Positions 49,108-59,856 are shown, numbered from the stretch's first letter. The stretch: 64,000 nucleotides of DNA from Pseudoruegeria aquimaris (GCF_900172235.1 NZ_FWFQ01000005.1:1-64000); one strand, 5' to 3'. Program-made: numbers and translations. The notes: generated by a model not told the origin, from the letters alone.

Positions 49108-52100
49108 CACCGCGCGACGAGGCCACCGAACGCCAGGTCCAGGCCGCCGACCCCTTCGCCTCCACCTGGCTTTCTGCCAACGCCGGCTCGGGCAAGACGC
49201 GCGTGCTCACCGATCGCGTCGCGCGCCTGCTTCTGACCGGGGTGGAGCCCCAGCGCATTCTCTGCCTGACCTACACCAAGGCCGCCGCGAGCGAGATGCA
49301 GAACCGCCTGTTCCGCCGGCTCGGTGGATGGGCGATGAAGCCCGACGACGATCTGCGCACGGAATTGCGCGAGCTGGGCGAGGAGGGGGCGATCGATGCG
49401 GAGCATCTGAAGCGCGCGCGCCGGCTCTTCGCGCGCGCCATCGAAACGCCGGGCGGCCTGAAGATCCAGACGATCCACTCCTTCTGCGCATCCCTTTTGC
49501 GCCGCTTCCCGCTGGAAGCCGGGGTCTCGCCGCAGTTCACCGAGATGGACGACCGCACCGCCCAACATCTGCGTGAGCAGATCGTGGAGGAAATGGCCGA
49601 CGGCCCGATGGCCGCCGTCGTGGATGCGCTTGCAGCCCACCACACAGGCGAAGACCTCGCGGCACTTACCCAGGAAATCTGCCAGCTTGCCGAAGGGTTC
49701 GGCACGGTGCCGGCGCTGGACGGGATTCTCGAAAGCTTCGGCCTGCCGGCCGGATTCGATGAAAACGCAGCTGTCGCCATGGCCTTCGATGGCAGCGAGG
49801 CCGATCTCTTCACGCGCCTTCTGCCGCTTCTGAAAGGGCAGTCCGCGACCTACCAGAAACTGGCCGATCGCCTCGCAAAGATCGATCTGGCCACGCCAGG
49901 ACAGGCCGATCTCGACGCGCTCTGCGCCGAATTCCTCTACAAGAGCGGGGATCGAAAGGATCGCGCCAAGATCGGCAGCCTGCCGCAATCCAACCACAAG
50001 GCCGCGCGGGAAGTGCTTGCGCCCGTTCTGCCCGAACTCGACGCCTTCATGGAGCGCGTCGAGGCCGCGCGACATGCGCAATTCAGTCTCTATACCGCCC
50101 GGAAAACCTTTGCGCTCCACCAGTTCGCCGCCGTCTTCCTGCCCGAATACCACGCCCGGAAACAGGCGCGGGGGTGGCTCGACTTCGACGATCTCATCCA
50201 GAAGGCGCGCCAACTTCTGACCGATCCGCTCGTGGCGCAATGGGTCCTGTTCCGGCTTGATGGCGGCATCGATCACATCCTCGTGGACGAGGCGCAGGAT
50301 ACCTCGCCCGCGCAATGGAAGGTGATCGAAAGCCTCGCGCAGGAGTTCACGGCCGGCACCGGCGCGCGAGAGGACGTGGAGCGCACGATCTTCGTCGTGG
50401 GCGACAAGAAGCAATCCATCTATTCCTTCCAGGGTGCCGATCCGGGCGCTTTCGACAGGATGCGCGATCATTTCGCCAGCCGGATGGCGCCCACGGGGCG
50501 CGGGCTGCAATCCCTGCAGCTTCTGCATTCCTTCCGCTCCAGCCCCGCGGTGCTGCAGCTCGTGGACAGGGTTTTCGACGGCGACGCGGCCGAGGGTCTG
50601 GGTGACATCTCCCGCCATGTCGCCTTCAAGCGCGATCTTCCGGGGCGGGCGGATCTCTGGCCTCTGGTCGAGAAGACCGGGAAGCCCGAACCGGGCAACT
50701 GGTTCGATCCGGTGGACAAGCCCAGCGAAGATCACCACTCCGTCCGGCTCGCGCGCATGATCGCCGCGGAAATCCGGCGGATGATCGACGGCAAGGAGCC
50801 GCTCCCCGAGAGCGCGCGGGAAAGCCGCCCGGTCCGGCCCGGCGATTTCCTGATCCTCGTGCAGCGGCGCTCTCAGCTGTTCCACGAGATCATCCGCGCC
50901 TGCAAGGCCGAGGGGCTGGAGATCGCCGGGGCCGATCGCCTGAAAATCGGCGGAGAGCTGGCCGTTCGGGATCTGGTGGCGCTCTTGTCCTTCATCGCGC
51001 TGCCGGAAGACAACCTTTCGCTCGCAGCGGCCCTGCGATCGCCGCTTTTCGGCTGGAGCGAGCAGGATCTCTACACGCTCGCACAGGGCCGGGGCGCACG
51101 CACGCTCTGGCAGGCCCTGCGCGAAGCGCGGGATCGACACCCCGAAACGATGGCGGTTCTGGACGACCTGCGGCGCGAGGCGGATTTCCTGCGACCCTAC
51201 GAGCTGATCGAACGTTGCCTGACGCGCCACGGCGGGCGCTACAAGCTGCTCTCGCGCCTCGGCGAGGAGGCGGAAGACGGGATCGACGCGCTGCTGGATC
51301 AGGCACTTGCCTATGAAAACACCGAGGTGCCCAGCCTCACCGGCTTCCTCGCGTGGCTGCAGGGCGAGGAGGTCGAGATCAAGCGCCAGCTCGACAGCGG
51401 CGGTAACAAGATCCGGGTAATGACGGTGCACGGCTCGAAGGGGCTTGAAGCGCCTATCGTGATCCTGCCCGACACCGCGAAACGCGATGTGCGGCTCCGG
51501 GACGACATCTACCTGTCGGACTCCGGCGTGCCGATGTGGAAGGTGGGCGGCATTGCCCAGCCCGCGCCCGTCGAAGCCGCGATGGAAGCGGAGAAGGCGG
51601 TGCAGCGCGCCGAGCGGATGCGGCTTCTCTACGTGGCGCTGACGCGGGCCGAGAAATGGCTGATCGTCTGCGCCGCCGGCGAACTGGGGGCCAACGCGGA
51701 CAGCTGGTACGATCTGATCGCCGCCGGAATGGCCCGGGCCGGCGCGGTGGACACCATGTTTCCGCCGGGGCCGGGGCTGCGGCTTGAAACCGGTGCTTGG
51801 CCGGCAACATCCGATGGCGGGGCAGGGGAGCCGGCACCGGCGCTGCCGGAGCTGCCCGCATGGGCGCGCCAGACGGCAACCCCGCGCCCGGAAGCGAAAG
51901 CCGCAACGCTGTCGCCTTCCGATCTCGGCGGGGCCAAGGCGCTTGCCGGCAGTCTCCAGGACTGGGACGAGGACGCCGCCCTGATGCGCGGCACGGCGAT
52001 TCACCTGCTGTTGGAGCATCTGCCGGGATACCCCGAATCCGCCTGGCCCGAGATCGCCGGGCGGCTGTTCGCCGCGGCGGAGCTGCCCACCGAGGGCATG

Positions 52101-52487
52101 GCCGACATGCTTTCGGAAGCCGCAGCCGTGATTTCCGCACCACATCTGGCACATCTCTTCGAGGCTGAAACATTGGCCGAGGTGGACCTCGTGGCCCCCG
52201 TCGCCGCCCTTGGCGGGCAGAGGATCAGCGGCACGGCGGACCGGCTGATCGTGACGCCCGAGCGCGTGACCGTGGTGGACTTCAAGACGAACCAACTGGT
52301 GCCAAAGGAAGAATCCGAAGTTCCGGAGGGGCTGCTGCGTCAGATGGGGGCCTACGTGGCCGCCCTGCAGGAGATCTTCCCAAGCCGCGAAATCAGCGCG
52401 GCGATCCTCTGGACGAAGACGGCGCAGCTGATGCCCCTCTCACACGAGGCCGTGATGGCGGCCCTCGGGCGCACCGCTACATCTTGA
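49104..52487 (+). CDS. addA: Double-strand break repair helicase-nuclease AddA
   Basis: A 1127-residue UvrD-type helicase from ATG 49104, behind a GGAGG site that overlaps the addB stop. Walker A is [15 protein letters not shown], motif Ia [15 protein letters not shown], Walker [18 protein letters not shown], motif [19 protein letters not shown], and motifs [18 protein letters not shown] and [13 protein letters not shown]. The C-terminal nuclease has [11 protein letters not shown]. With AddB it unwinds and degrades broken ends. Confidence 0.96.
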   Translation: MTPRDEATERQVQAADPFASTWLSANAGSGKTRVLTDRVARLLLTGVEPQRILCLTYTKAAASEMQNRLFRRLGGWAMKPDDDLRTELRELGEEGAIDAEHLKRARRLFARAIETPGGLKIQTIHSFCASLLRRFPLEAGVSPQFTEMDDRTAQHLREQIVEEMADGPMAAVVDALAAHHTGEDLAALTQEICQLAEGFGTVPALDGILESFGLPAGFDENAAVAMAFDGSEADLFTRLLPLLKGQSATYQKLADRLAKIDLATPGQADLDALCAEFLYKSGDRKDRAKIGSLPQSNHKAAREVLAPVLPELDAFMERVEAARHAQFSLYTARKTFALHQFAAVFLPEYHARKQARGWLDFDDLIQKARQLLTDPLVAQWVLFRLDGGIDHILVDEAQDTSPAQWKVIESLAQEFTAGTGAREDVERTIFVVGDKKQSIYSFQGADPGAFDRMRDHFASRMAPTGRGLQSLQLLHSFRSSPAVLQLVDRVFDGDAAEGLGDISRHVAFKRDLPGRADLWPLVEKTGKPEPGNWFDPVDKPSEDHHSVRLARMIAAEIRRMIDGKEPLPESARESRPVRPGDFLILVQRRSQLFHEIIRACKAEGLEIAGADRLKIGGELAVRDLVALLSFIALPEDNLSLAAALRSPLFGWSEQDLYTLAQGRGARTLWQALREARDRHPETMAVLDDLRREADFLRPYELIERCLTRHGGRYKLLSRLGEEAEDGIDALLDQALAYENTEVPSLTGFLAWLQGEEVEIKRQLDSGGNKIRVMTVHGSKGLEAPIVILPDTAKRDVRLRDDIYLSDSGVPMWKVGGIAQPAPVEAAMEAEKAVQRAERMRLLYVALTRAEKWLIVCAAGELGANADSWYDLIAAGMARAGAVDTMFPPGPGLRLETGAWPATSDGGAGEPAPALPELPAWARQTATPRPEAKAATLSPSDLGGAKALAGSLQDWDEDAALMRGTAIHLLLEHLPGYPESAWPEIAGRLFAAAELPTEGMADMLSEAAAVISAPHLAHLFEAETLAEVDLVAPVAALGGQRISGTADRLIVTPERVTVVDFKTNQLVPKEESEVPEGLLRQMGAYVAALQEIFPSREISAAILWTKTAQLMPLSHEAVMAALGRTATS

Positions 52488-52549
52488 CCTCCTCGGGCCA
52501 CCTTCCTACGTTCCCTAGCCAACGCCAGATTTTTCCAGGAGGTACGCCC

Positions 52550-52870
52550 ATGGCGACCGTAGCAGTCACCGACGAGACGTTCGACGCCGAAGTCCGCAAT
52601 TCCAGCATCCCCGTCGTGGTGGATTTCTGGGCGGAGTGGTGCGGCCCTTGCAAACAGATCGGCCCGGCGCTCGAAGAGCTGTCGGCCGAGTATGACGGCA
52701 AGGTCAAGATCGTGAAAGTGAACGTGGACGAAAACCCGAACTCGCCGGCCCAGATGGGCGTGCGCGGCATTCCGGCCCTGTTCATGTTCAAGGACGGCCA
52801 GGTGGTGTCCAACAAGGTGGGCGCTGCGCCGAAAGCGGCTCTGCAAAGCTGGATCGAAGAAGCGATCTGA
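52550..52870 (+). CDS. trxA: Thioredoxin
   Basis: A 106-residue thioredoxin from ATG 52550 (AGGAGG site 6-7 bases upstream). The active site is [18 protein letters not shown]; the cis-Pro loop is [14 protein letters not shown]. It reduces protein disulfides using thioredoxin reductase. Last gene after addA (62-base gap) and followed by a strong terminator. Confidence 0.97.
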   Translation: MATVAVTDETFDAEVRNSSIPVVVDFWAEWCGPCKQIGPALEELSAEYDGKVKIVKVNVDENPNSPAQMGVRGIPALFMFKDGQVVSNKVGAAPKAALQSWIEEAI

Positions 52871-52895
52871 GGCTTTCCTGCCCGACGTGATCGAA

Positions 52896-52920
52896 AGGCG
52901 CCCTTCGGGGCGCCTTTTTT
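52896..52920 (+). terminator. Terminator of trxA operon
   Basis: AGGCGCCC-TTCG-GGGCGCCT gives a perfect 8-bp stem with a TTCG tetraloop and a run of T residues, 25 bases after the trxA stop. Confidence 0.93.
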
Positions 52921-52945
52921 CATGCCTCCGGCGGGGTGTTTCCGG
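52919..52945 (+). repeat. Intergenic repeat copy 2
   Basis: TTCATGCCTCCGGCGGGG then TGTTTCCGG, nearly identical to copy 1 at 11033-11062 (there on the minus strand). It begins in the T-tract of the trxA terminator, downstream of the convergent gene ending at 52959. Confidence 0.6.
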
Positions 52946-52958
52946 CCAATCGGTGGGG

Positions 52959-53870
52959 TCAGATGTCCCAGCCGCGGGCGCGCAGGGTGGCTAGGATCTT
53001 CTCTCTTGCCTCGGGGCGGCCCGCGTTGATCGACATGTCCTGCAGGAACCAGAACAGGTAGCGGTCGTAATCCGGTGAATGCGAGAGCACGCGGGCGAAG
53101 GCGCCCCGGGGATCGCGCGCCGCATCCAGCGCGATGTGGTGGAAATCGATCCGGGCGCATAGGATCGCGGGCTTGTGCAGGTAGTAGCCAAGAAAGGCGA
53201 CGGAGGAATTCTCCGTGACGATGTAGTCGCAGGCCGGCAGCAGCCTGTCCATTTCGCCCGTGGTGATGGTGAGACGGGGGTGAGCGGCCGCCAGCCGCTC
53301 CAGCGCCGCGATCTCCTCCGAGGTGTAGATCTCGCGCGGGTGGAGAGCGGCGACAACCGGGCGGGCCGGATCCTGCTGAAGCACCATCTCGATCATGTCG
53401 ATCGGCCGGAAGCTCTGGAAACTGCGGTGATCAAGCAGCCGCCCTTGCAGCGGCACGTAGACGAAGCCGCCCGAAAGGGGGGCCGCCTGGGTTGCGAACA
53501 GCGTCTTGCGCCAGCGATCTGCGAAAGATTTGGCCTGAACAGGGTCGATTTCGGCGGGATTGAACGGCGTCTGCGCAACGGTCCATTCCCAGCGTTTCTC
53601 CGAGCGTTCGATCTGCCAGAACGGGTAGTGATAAACCCGGCGGAAGGTGAGGGCGCGGCCGTGGAAGGGCGGCTCCATGTGGAAGAGCGCATAGCCCTTG
53701 CGGGCCGCGGACTTCAGGCGCTCGCGCTCCGTGGCGGGGCGGAACTCAACCTGGAATCCCCGGTCTTCCACCGCCTCCTGCACGAGACGCAGGAAGTTGT
53801 GCGTGCCGGCCTTTGCCGCCGCGCGCATGCCGGGTTCGAGGTAGACGCGAAGACGCTTTGCCACTGCCAT
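52959..53870 (-). CDS. Unknown protein with capsule-polysaccharide-transferase-like C-terminus
   Basis: A 303-residue protein from ATG 53870 ([19 protein letters not shown]). [36 protein letters not shown] and [20 protein letters not shown] followed by PAILC recall the KpsC/KpsS-like capsule polysaccharide fold. No capsule genes are nearby and the family call is tentative. Convergent with trxA across the terminator; divergent from hslV with 112 bases between. Confidence 0.5.
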   Translation of the reverse strand: MAVAKRLRVYLEPGMRAAAKAGTHNFLRLVQEAVEDRGFQVEFRPATERERLKSAARKGYALFHMEPPFHGRALTFRRVYHYPFWQIERSEKRWEWTVAQTPFNPAEIDPVQAKSFADRWRKTLFATQAAPLSGGFVYVPLQGRLLDHRSFQSFRPIDMIEMVLQQDPARPVVAALHPREIYTSEEIAALERLAAAHPRLTITTGEMDRLLPACDYIVTENSSVAFLGYYLHKPAILCARIDFHHIALDAARDPRGAFARVLSHSPDYDRYLFWFLQDMSINAGRPEAREKILATLRARGWDI

Positions 53871-53982
53871 GGAGGCCACGCTATCCTGCCGCAAACGCCG
53901 CCTCAAGCGGCCATCGCCCGCGCACCGGGTTGCCGCTCGTGCCTCGCCTCGCCATATAGGGCAGGACGAAAAGGAGAAATCC

Positions 53983-54540
53983 ATGGCAGACGATCAATTT
54001 TCCGGCTGGCACGGCACCACGATCATCGGCGTCCGCAGGGGCGGCGAGGTGGTGATCGCCGGGGACGGGCAGGTGAGCCTCGGGCAGACGGTGATCAAGG
54101 GCACGGCGCGCAAGGTGCGCAGGCTTTCGCCGGGCGGATACGACGTGGTCGCGGGGTTCGCCGGGTCCACGGCCGATGCCTTCACGCTGCTGGAGCGGCT
54201 GGAGGCCAAGCTGGAGGCCACGCCAGGGCAGCTCGCCCGGGCCTCGGTGGAGTTGGCGAAGGACTGGCGCACCGACAAATACCTTCAGAAGCTTGAGGCC
54301 ATGCTGATCGTGAGTGACGGCAGGGATCTGTTGGTGATCACCGGCGCGGGCGACGTGCTGGAGCCCGAGCATGACGTGGCCGCCATCGGCTCCGGTGGCA
54401 ACTTCGCCCTGGCCGCGGCGCGGGGGCTGATGGAAACCGATCTTGGCGCGGAAGAAATCGCGCGCAGGGCGATGGCCATCGCCGCCGACATCTGCGTCTA
54501 CACCAACGGCAACCTGACAGTGGAGAAGATCCAAGCATGA
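53983..54540 (+). CDS. hslV: ATP-dependent protease peptidase subunit HslV
   Basis: A 185-residue proteasome-like peptidase from ATG 53983 (AAAGGAG site). The catalytic threonine follows a short leader, [11 protein letters not shown], then [10 protein letters not shown], so Thr12 is the likely nucleophile after leader removal. [20 protein letters not shown] is the family signature. It forms a double hexamer capped by HslU. Overlaps hslU by 4 bases. Confidence 0.97.
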   Translation: MADDQFSGWHGTTIIGVRRGGEVVIAGDGQVSLGQTVIKGTARKVRRLSPGGYDVVAGFAGSTADAFTLLERLEAKLEATPGQLARASVELAKDWRTDKYLQKLEAMLIVSDGRDLLVITGAGDVLEPEHDVAAIGSGGNFALAAARGLMETDLGAEEIARRAMAIAADICVYTNGNLTVEKIQA

Positions 54541-55847
54541 CCGATCTTACCCCCCGCGAAATCGTGAGCGAACTGGACCGGTTCATCATCGGCCAGAAGG
54601 ACGCCAAGCGCGCGGTTGCCGTTGCTCTGCGCAACCGCTGGCGGCGCAAGCAGCTGGACGACGACCTGCGAGATGAGGTCTACCCGAAGAACATCCTGAT
54701 GATCGGGCCCACCGGCGTCGGCAAGACGGAGATCAGCCGCCGTCTCGCGAAGCTCGCCAAGGCCCCGTTCCTGAAGGTCGAGGCCACGAAGTTCACTGAA
54801 GTGGGCTACGTGGGCCGCGACGTGGAGCAGATCGTGCGCGACCTGGTGGACAGCGCCATCGTGATGACGCGCGAGATGATGCGCGAAGAGGTGAAGGCCA
54901 AGGCGCACGCGGCGGCCGAGGAGCGCGTGATCGCCGCCATCGCCGGCACGGACGCGCGCGAAGCCACGAAGGAGATGTTCCGGCGCAAGCTCAAGGCCGG
55001 GGAATTGGACGACACCGAGATCGAGCTTGAAATCGCCGACACCTCGAACCCGATGCAGATGTTCGACGTGCCGGGCCAGCCCGGCGCCGGGCAGATGGGC
55101 ATGATGAACCTCGGCGATCTCTTCGGCAAAGCCTTCGGTGGCCGCACGGTGCGCCGCAAGATGACGGTTGCGCAGAGCTACGAGGTTCTGATCGGCGAAG
55201 AGGCCGACAAGCTTCTGGACGACGAAACCGTGACTCGCGCCGCTCTGGACGCCGTGGAGCAGAACGGCATCGTTTTCATTGACGAGATCGACAAGGTCTG
55301 TGCCCGCTCGGACGCCCGTGGCGCCGACGTGAGCCGGGAAGGGGTGCAGCGCGATCTGCTGCCGCTGATCGAGGGCACCACCGTCTCCACGAAGCACGGG
55401 CCGGTGAAGACCGATCACATCCTCTTCATCGCCTCGGGCGCCTTCCACATCGCCAAGCCCAGCGATCTGCTGCCCGAACTGCAGGGGCGGCTGCCCATCC
55501 GGGTGGAATTGCGCGCCCTGACCGAAGAGGATTTCGTCCGCATCCTGACGGAAACCGACAACGCCCTCACGCGCCAGTACAAGGCGCTGATGCAGACGGA
55601 AGAGGTCGTCGTGGAGTTCACCGACGACGGCATCGCGGCCCTCGCGGCGATCGCCGCTGAGGTGAACCGTTCGGTCGAAAACATCGGCGCGCGCAGGCTC
55701 TACACCATCCTTGAGCGCGTCTTCGAAGAATTGTCCTTCACCGCGCCGGACATGGGCGGCACCACCGTCGTGGTGGACAAGGCCTTCGTCGAGAAGAACC
55801 TCGGCGAACTGGCCAGCGCCACGGATGTCAGCCGTTACATGCTGTAG
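54537..55847 (+). CDS. hslU: ATP-dependent protease ATPase subunit HslU
   Basis: A 436-residue AAA+ unfoldase. [20 protein letters not shown] is the N-terminus, Walker [36 protein letters not shown], an intervening I domain, Walker [17 protein letters not shown], and the C-terminal [20 protein letters not shown] and [10 protein letters not shown] docking tail that enters HslV. It unfolds substrates for HslV. Followed by a terminator. Confidence 0.98.
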   Translation: MTDLTPREIVSELDRFIIGQKDAKRAVAVALRNRWRRKQLDDDLRDEVYPKNILMIGPTGVGKTEISRRLAKLAKAPFLKVEATKFTEVGYVGRDVEQIVRDLVDSAIVMTREMMREEVKAKAHAAAEERVIAAIAGTDAREATKEMFRRKLKAGELDDTEIELEIADTSNPMQMFDVPGQPGAGQMGMMNLGDLFGKAFGGRTVRRKMTVAQSYEVLIGEEADKLLDDETVTRAALDAVEQNGIVFIDEIDKVCARSDARGADVSREGVQRDLLPLIEGTTVSTKHGPVKTDHILFIASGAFHIAKPSDLLPELQGRLPIRVELRALTEEDFVRILTETDNALTRQYKALMQTEEVVVEFTDDGIAALAAIAAEVNRSVENIGARRLYTILERVFEELSFTAPDMGGTTVVVDKAFVEKNLGELASATDVSRYML

Positions 55848-55869
55848 CATCCCGCGCCCGGCTTCTGTA

Positions 55870-55904
55870 AGGCTTCGGAGGGTCGATCCTTCCGGAGCCT
55901 TTTT
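55870..55904 (+). terminator. Terminator of hslVU, abutting the next start codon
   Basis: AGGCTTCGGAGGG pairs with TCCTTCCGGAGCCT (13 bp with three G-U pairs, TCGA loop) followed by TTTTT. The next gene's GTG starts at 55906, so little room remains for a ribosome site outside the hairpin. Confidence 0.85.
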
Positions 55905-55905
55905 C

Positions 55906-57021
55906 GTGCGTGTTTTCCTGAACCTTTCCGCCTTGATGGCCTGCCTGCTGGTGCTGGTGGCCTGCATTCCGCGCGGCGCGATCTACGTTGCGCCCGAAGC
56001 CGCCGAGATCGGCACGCAGGAGCGGGTGTTCGTGGCCACGACCCGTGCGCGGGAAGCGGACGGAACCTACGGCAACCGCCGCAGCCGGGAACTCTCCTTC
56101 GCGCGGCTGGATATTTCCGTCCCCCCGGACAGGCGGCCCGGCAGCGTCACATGGCCGGGGCGCAGGCCGGATGCGGAAGAGGATTTCCTTGCGTCCAGCT
56201 TCGTGAACTACGGCAGCGCCAGCGATTTCCGGACCCGGCTGGCGCAGGAAATCAGGAACACCCCCTCGGCCAACGGCCGCGTGATCGTCTTCGTGCATGG
56301 GTTCAACACCAATTTCGCCGAAGGCCTGTATCGCGCTGCCCAGATGAAGGCCGACTACGGCTTCTCCGAGCCGCTCGTGCATTTTTCATGGGCCTCCGCA
56401 GCATCCCCTTTCGGCTATGCGCGGGATCGGGATTCGATCCTCGCCAGCCGCAGCGCCTTCGAGCAGTTCCTGCGCGAAATCCGGGCGGCCGGGGCGCGCC
56501 AGATCGTGGTCTCGGCCCACAGCGTCGGCTCGCACCTGGTGATGGAAACCCTCCGGCAGGTTGCCCTCAGATCCCCGGCCGACAAGGCGCGGCTGTTCTC
56601 GGAAGTGGTGCTGATCTCCCCCGACATCGACGTGGATGTCTTTCGCGCGCAGATGGAAGACATCGGGCCGCTGCCGCAGCCGATCCTCGTCCTTTCCTCT
56701 TCGCTCGACAGGGCGCTGGCCGTATCCGCCACGATCACCGGCGCCGAAGCGCGTATCGGCAACCTGCGGGAGCCGGAGCAGATCGAAGGGCTGGACGTGC
56801 TCGTCATCGATGTTTCGGAATTCACCGACGGGGATCTGGGCAACCACATGATCACCTTCTCCTCGGAGGAAGCGATCGACGCCTTCACCCGGCTGGCCGG
56901 GCTTCACGACGATCTGCTCCGCGAGACGCGCGGGCGCACCGGGCCGCTTTCGGGCGCGATCCTTTCGGTGCAGGAGGCCACGCGGCTGGCCTATGAATCC
57001 GTGGACGGCGTGGAGCGGTGA
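55906..57021 (+). CDS. Lipoprotein alpha/beta hydrolase, DUF900 family
   Basis: A 371-residue protein from GTG 55906, giving the lipoprotein signal MRVFLNLSALMACLLVLVAC (lipobox Cys20); an ATG at 55936 would cut into the signal. The hydrolase core has RVIVFVHGFNTNFAEGLYRA, VHFSWASAASPFGYARDRDS and the nucleophile elbow VVSAHSVGSHLVMETLRQ, with a later Asp/His. Substrate unknown. Its stop overlaps the start of the broken MFS gene (TGA inside GTGA). Confidence 0.82.
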   Translation: MRVFLNLSALMACLLVLVACIPRGAIYVAPEAAEIGTQERVFVATTRAREADGTYGNRRSRELSFARLDISVPPDRRPGSVTWPGRRPDAEEDFLASSFVNYGSASDFRTRLAQEIRNTPSANGRVIVFVHGFNTNFAEGLYRAAQMKADYGFSEPLVHFSWASAASPFGYARDRDSILASRSAFEQFLREIRAAGARQIVVSAHSVGSHLVMETLRQVALRSPADKARLFSEVVLISPDIDVDVFRAQMEDIGPLPQPILVLSSSLDRALAVSATITGAEARIGNLREPEQIEGLDVLVIDVSEFTDGDLGNHMITFSSEEAIDAFTRLAGLHDDLLRETRGRTGPLSGAILSVQEATRLAYESVDGVER

Positions 57022-58234
57022 GCGACGGCGCGTTCGCCTTCGCGCGGGCCAACGCCCGATGGATCGGCGCCGGGGCGCTGATGGCCCTGTGCTCGGGCTT
57101 CGGCCAGACCTATTTCATCTCGATCTTCGCAGGCAACATCCGCGCAGATTTCAGTCTGAGCCACGGATCCTGGGGCGCGATCTACGCCGGCAGCACGCTG
57201 GCATCGGCGGCGGTGATGCTCTGGGCCGGCGGGCTGGCCTGCGGGGGTTGGGCAGCGTCGTTCTTCTGGGGCTTGCTCTTTCCTGCGTCGCCATGGGCAT
57301 GGCCTCGCAGGTCTGGATGCTGCCGGTCGTGATCTTCTTCCTGCGGCTGTTCGGGCAGGGGATGGCCAGCCATGTGGCCATGATCGCGATGGCGCGCTGG
57401 TTCGCCTCAAACCGGGGCAAGGCCATCGCCCTCGCGGCCTTCGGCTTCTCCGTAGGGGAGGCGCTTCTGCCGATCATCTTCGTGGCCCTCATGGGAGCCG
57501 CCGCCTGGCAATCCCTCTGGTATCTGGCCGCGGGGCTGCTCGTGCTGGCCACCGTCCTGCTGCGTCGGCTTCTGGCACGGGAGCGGCAGCCGCAGAGCTT
57601 TGCCGAGGAGGAGGGCGGGCTCTCCCTCGATGGCCGCAACCTCTCCCGGCGCGACGCGCTGCGCTCGGCCGGTTTCTGGCTGCTGGCGCCCGCGCTCGTT
57701 GCGCCGTCGTGCTTCGTGACGGCGTTCTTCTTTCAACAGGTGCACCTCGCCGAAAGCAGGGATGTGGCGCATCTGTCGCTGGTGGCCCTGTTCCCGCTCT
57801 ACACGGGGGTGTCCGTCCTTTCCATGTTTGCCACCGGCTGGGCGGTGGACAGGTTCGGCGCGGCCCGCCTGTTGGCGGCCTACCAGGTTCCGATGGCGCT
57901 CGGTTTCCTGGCGCTGGCGTCCGTCGGAGGCCTTCCCGGCCTTGCCTTGGCCATGGGCCTCATGGCGATCAGCAACGGCGCCAACGCCCCGATCCCGGCC
58001 GCCGTGATGGCGGATCTTTTCGGCACCCGCCACCTCGGCGCGATCAAGGCGGCGGCCACGGCGCTCATGGTGCTCGGCTCCGCCATCGGGCCGGTCCTGA
58101 GCGGCCTGCTGATTGATGCCGGTATCGCTTTCAACACGCAGGGCTGGGGCATCGCCCTCGTGTTCCTCGCCGTCAGCGCGGCCCTTTCGGTGCTGGCCCG
58201 GCGGCTGCGTGCCCTTTCACCGGTGGCGCTTTAG
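57018..58234 (+). pseudogene. MFS transporter broken by a frameshift (likely 13-base deletion)
   Basis: From GTG 57018 the sequence reads as the first two helices of an MFS transporter (GAGALMALCSGFGQTYFISI ... GAIYAGSTLASAAVMLWAGGLA), then fails. The rest, TM3 to TM12 and the end at 58234, reads without stops two frames over, resuming GLRGLGSVVLLGLALSC. The junction is GGCC at 57236-57239, exactly where the MFS loop 2-3 motif (G-x3-D-R-x-G-R) should be. Restoring 13 bases gives 1230 bases, 410 codons. Substrate unknown; carboxylate and drug exporters have this form. Confidence 0.85.
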
Positions 58235-58822
58235 GTAGACGTAGTAGGCCCCGCTGCCACCGTGCTTCGCATGGGCTTCCGTCACCTGGAGGATCAGCGC
58301 CGAGAGCGGTGCGACGCGCAGCCATTGCGGCACATGGTGCTTGAGCACCCCGCGCGGCCGCGGGATCGGCCCTTCGTCCTCGCCCGGTTTCCCCTTGCCC
58401 GTTATCACCAGCACGAGGCGCAGCCCGCGGGCCTGGGACGATAGAATGAACTGGGTCAGGGCCGGATGCGCCTGTGAGAGCGTCATGCCATGCAGATCGA
58501 TGCGCCGCTCCGGCTCAAGCTTGCCCCGGCGCAGACGGGCGTAGGCTTTCTGGTCCATCGCCAACGGGGCCTGAGCCAGCCGGCGCGACAGGGTGGGCTG
58601 GAGATCGTCCTGCGGTGCCACTCCCCGCGCTTTTGATCCGATGCGAAAGGCGGGCAGAGGGTCCGGTTTTCCCTTTGCCGGCTTCGGTGCGGGTTTCGGC
58701 GCCGCGGCGGGCTCCGCCGCGGCGGGTGCGGGGCGCGGCGGGTGAAGCGGGGTGTCGTGCTTCGTCACCTCGCGCCAAAGCGCCTTTTCCTCCTGCGAGA
58801 CATGGCGGGGCCGTCGCTTCAT
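58217..58822 (-). CDS. Smr/MutS2-type domain protein
   Basis: A 201-residue protein from ATG 58822. A Lys/Pro/Ala-rich N-terminal linker leads to a C-terminal Smr domain with RIDLHGMTLSQAHPAL, LVLVITGKGKP and the SGAYYVYLKR strand. Smr domains are small endonucleases or nucleic-acid binders. Its start overlaps mltA by 4 bases; its 3' end overlaps the convergent MFS pseudogene by 18 bases. Confidence 0.9.
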   Translation of the reverse strand: MKRRPRHVSQEEKALWREVTKHDTPLHPPRPAPAAAEPAAAPKPAPKPAKGKPDPLPAFRIGSKARGVAPQDDLQPTLSRRLAQAPLAMDQKAYARLRRGKLEPERRIDLHGMTLSQAHPALTQFILSSQARGLRLVLVITGKGKPGEDEGPIPRPRGVLKHHVPQWLRVAPLSALILQVTEAHAKHGGSGAYYVYLKRHR

Positions 58823-59856
58823 CCCTCGCCCTCCGGCACCAGTTCGAAAGCCGTCTGGATCGGCAGCAGCACCACCATGCGACCCGGATCCTTCACCTGG
58901 CCGGCAATGCGCCCGGCCTCGTCGCCGGTGCCATAGAAGATGTCCGCCCGTTGCGCGCCCTTGATGGCCGATCCGGTATCCTGCGCGATCATGAGGCGGT
59001 TGAAGGGATCGCGCCCCGCCTTCTCCACCCAGACAGGGGCGCCGAGGGGCGTGAAGGCCGGATCCACGGCGACGGTGCGGCCGCTCGTGATCGAGCGGTT
59101 CATGGCCCCGAGCGGCCCCTTTTCGGCCGAGACGTTGCGGATCTTCCGAAAGAATACGTAGGAAGGATTGTGCCAGAGCAGCTCCCGCCCCAGCGCGGGA
59201 TTGCGGCGCACCCAGTTGCGGATGACCTGTGCCGAAACCTGGTGCGCCCCGTAGATGCCGCGCCGCACGAGCTCCTGCCCGATGGAGCGGTAGGAATGCC
59301 CGTTGTTGCCGCCATACCCCACACGCAGGACCTGACCGTCCGGCAGCCGGATCCGCCCCGAGCCCTGGATCTGGAGGAAGAACAGCTCCACCGGGTCGTC
59401 CACCCAAGCGATTTCCAGCCCGCGGCCCGCAAGCAGCTGCTGCTCCTCGATCTCGCGGCGGCTCACGAAGGGGCCAGCGCGCGCCTCGGGGGGCGTGCGG
59501 TAGAGCGGGTAGCGAAAGCGATCGGACGGGGTGAGAGATCCGTCCAGTTCGGGTTCGAAATATCCGGTGAAGAGCGGTGGGTTTCCGTCCCGCATCATCA
59601 CCGGGCGGAAGAACAGCTCGAAGAAACTGCGCGCGCCGGGCCGCGTACGGGCGACCTCGCAGAGCGGTGCCCAGGCGGGATCTTTCAGATCGCCGCAGGT
59701 TTCGAGAAAGGCTTCAAGCGCCTGCTCGTGATCGTCCTCGGCCCAGCCGTGGAGATCCTCGAAAGACAGCAGCGTGTAATCCACGCCTTCGGCCTGAACG
59801 AGTGGCGTCATGGCGAGCGCCGCCAACAAGGACGCCGCCCGCAGTGCACGCTTCAT
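58819..59856 (-). CDS. mltA: Membrane-bound lytic murein transglycosylase A
   Basis: A 345-residue exported protein with a signal peptide (MKRALRAASLLAALAMTPLV). The MltA domain shows GYGGNNGHSYRSIGQELVRR, AVDPAFTPLGAPVWVEK and the C-terminal 3D domain LMIAQDTGSAIKGAQRADIF with the catalytic Asp pair, then GTGDEAGRIAGQVKDPGRMV. It cleaves glycan strands to anhydromuropeptides, which the amgK-murU recycling enzymes in this window can re-use. Overlaps the Tim44 gene by 4 bases. Confidence 0.95.
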   Translation of the reverse strand: MKRALRAASLLAALAMTPLVQAEGVDYTLLSFEDLHGWAEDDHEQALEAFLETCGDLKDPAWAPLCEVARTRPGARSFFELFFRPVMMRDGNPPLFTGYFEPELDGSLTPSDRFRYPLYRTPPEARAGPFVSRREIEEQQLLAGRGLEIAWVDDPVELFFLQIQGSGRIRLPDGQVLRVGYGGNNGHSYRSIGQELVRRGIYGAHQVSAQVIRNWVRRNPALGRELLWHNPSYVFFRKIRNVSAEKGPLGAMNRSITSGRTVAVDPAFTPLGAPVWVEKAGRDPFNRLMIAQDTGSAIKGAQRADIFYGTGDEAGRIAGQVKDPGRMVVLLPIQTAFELVPEGEG

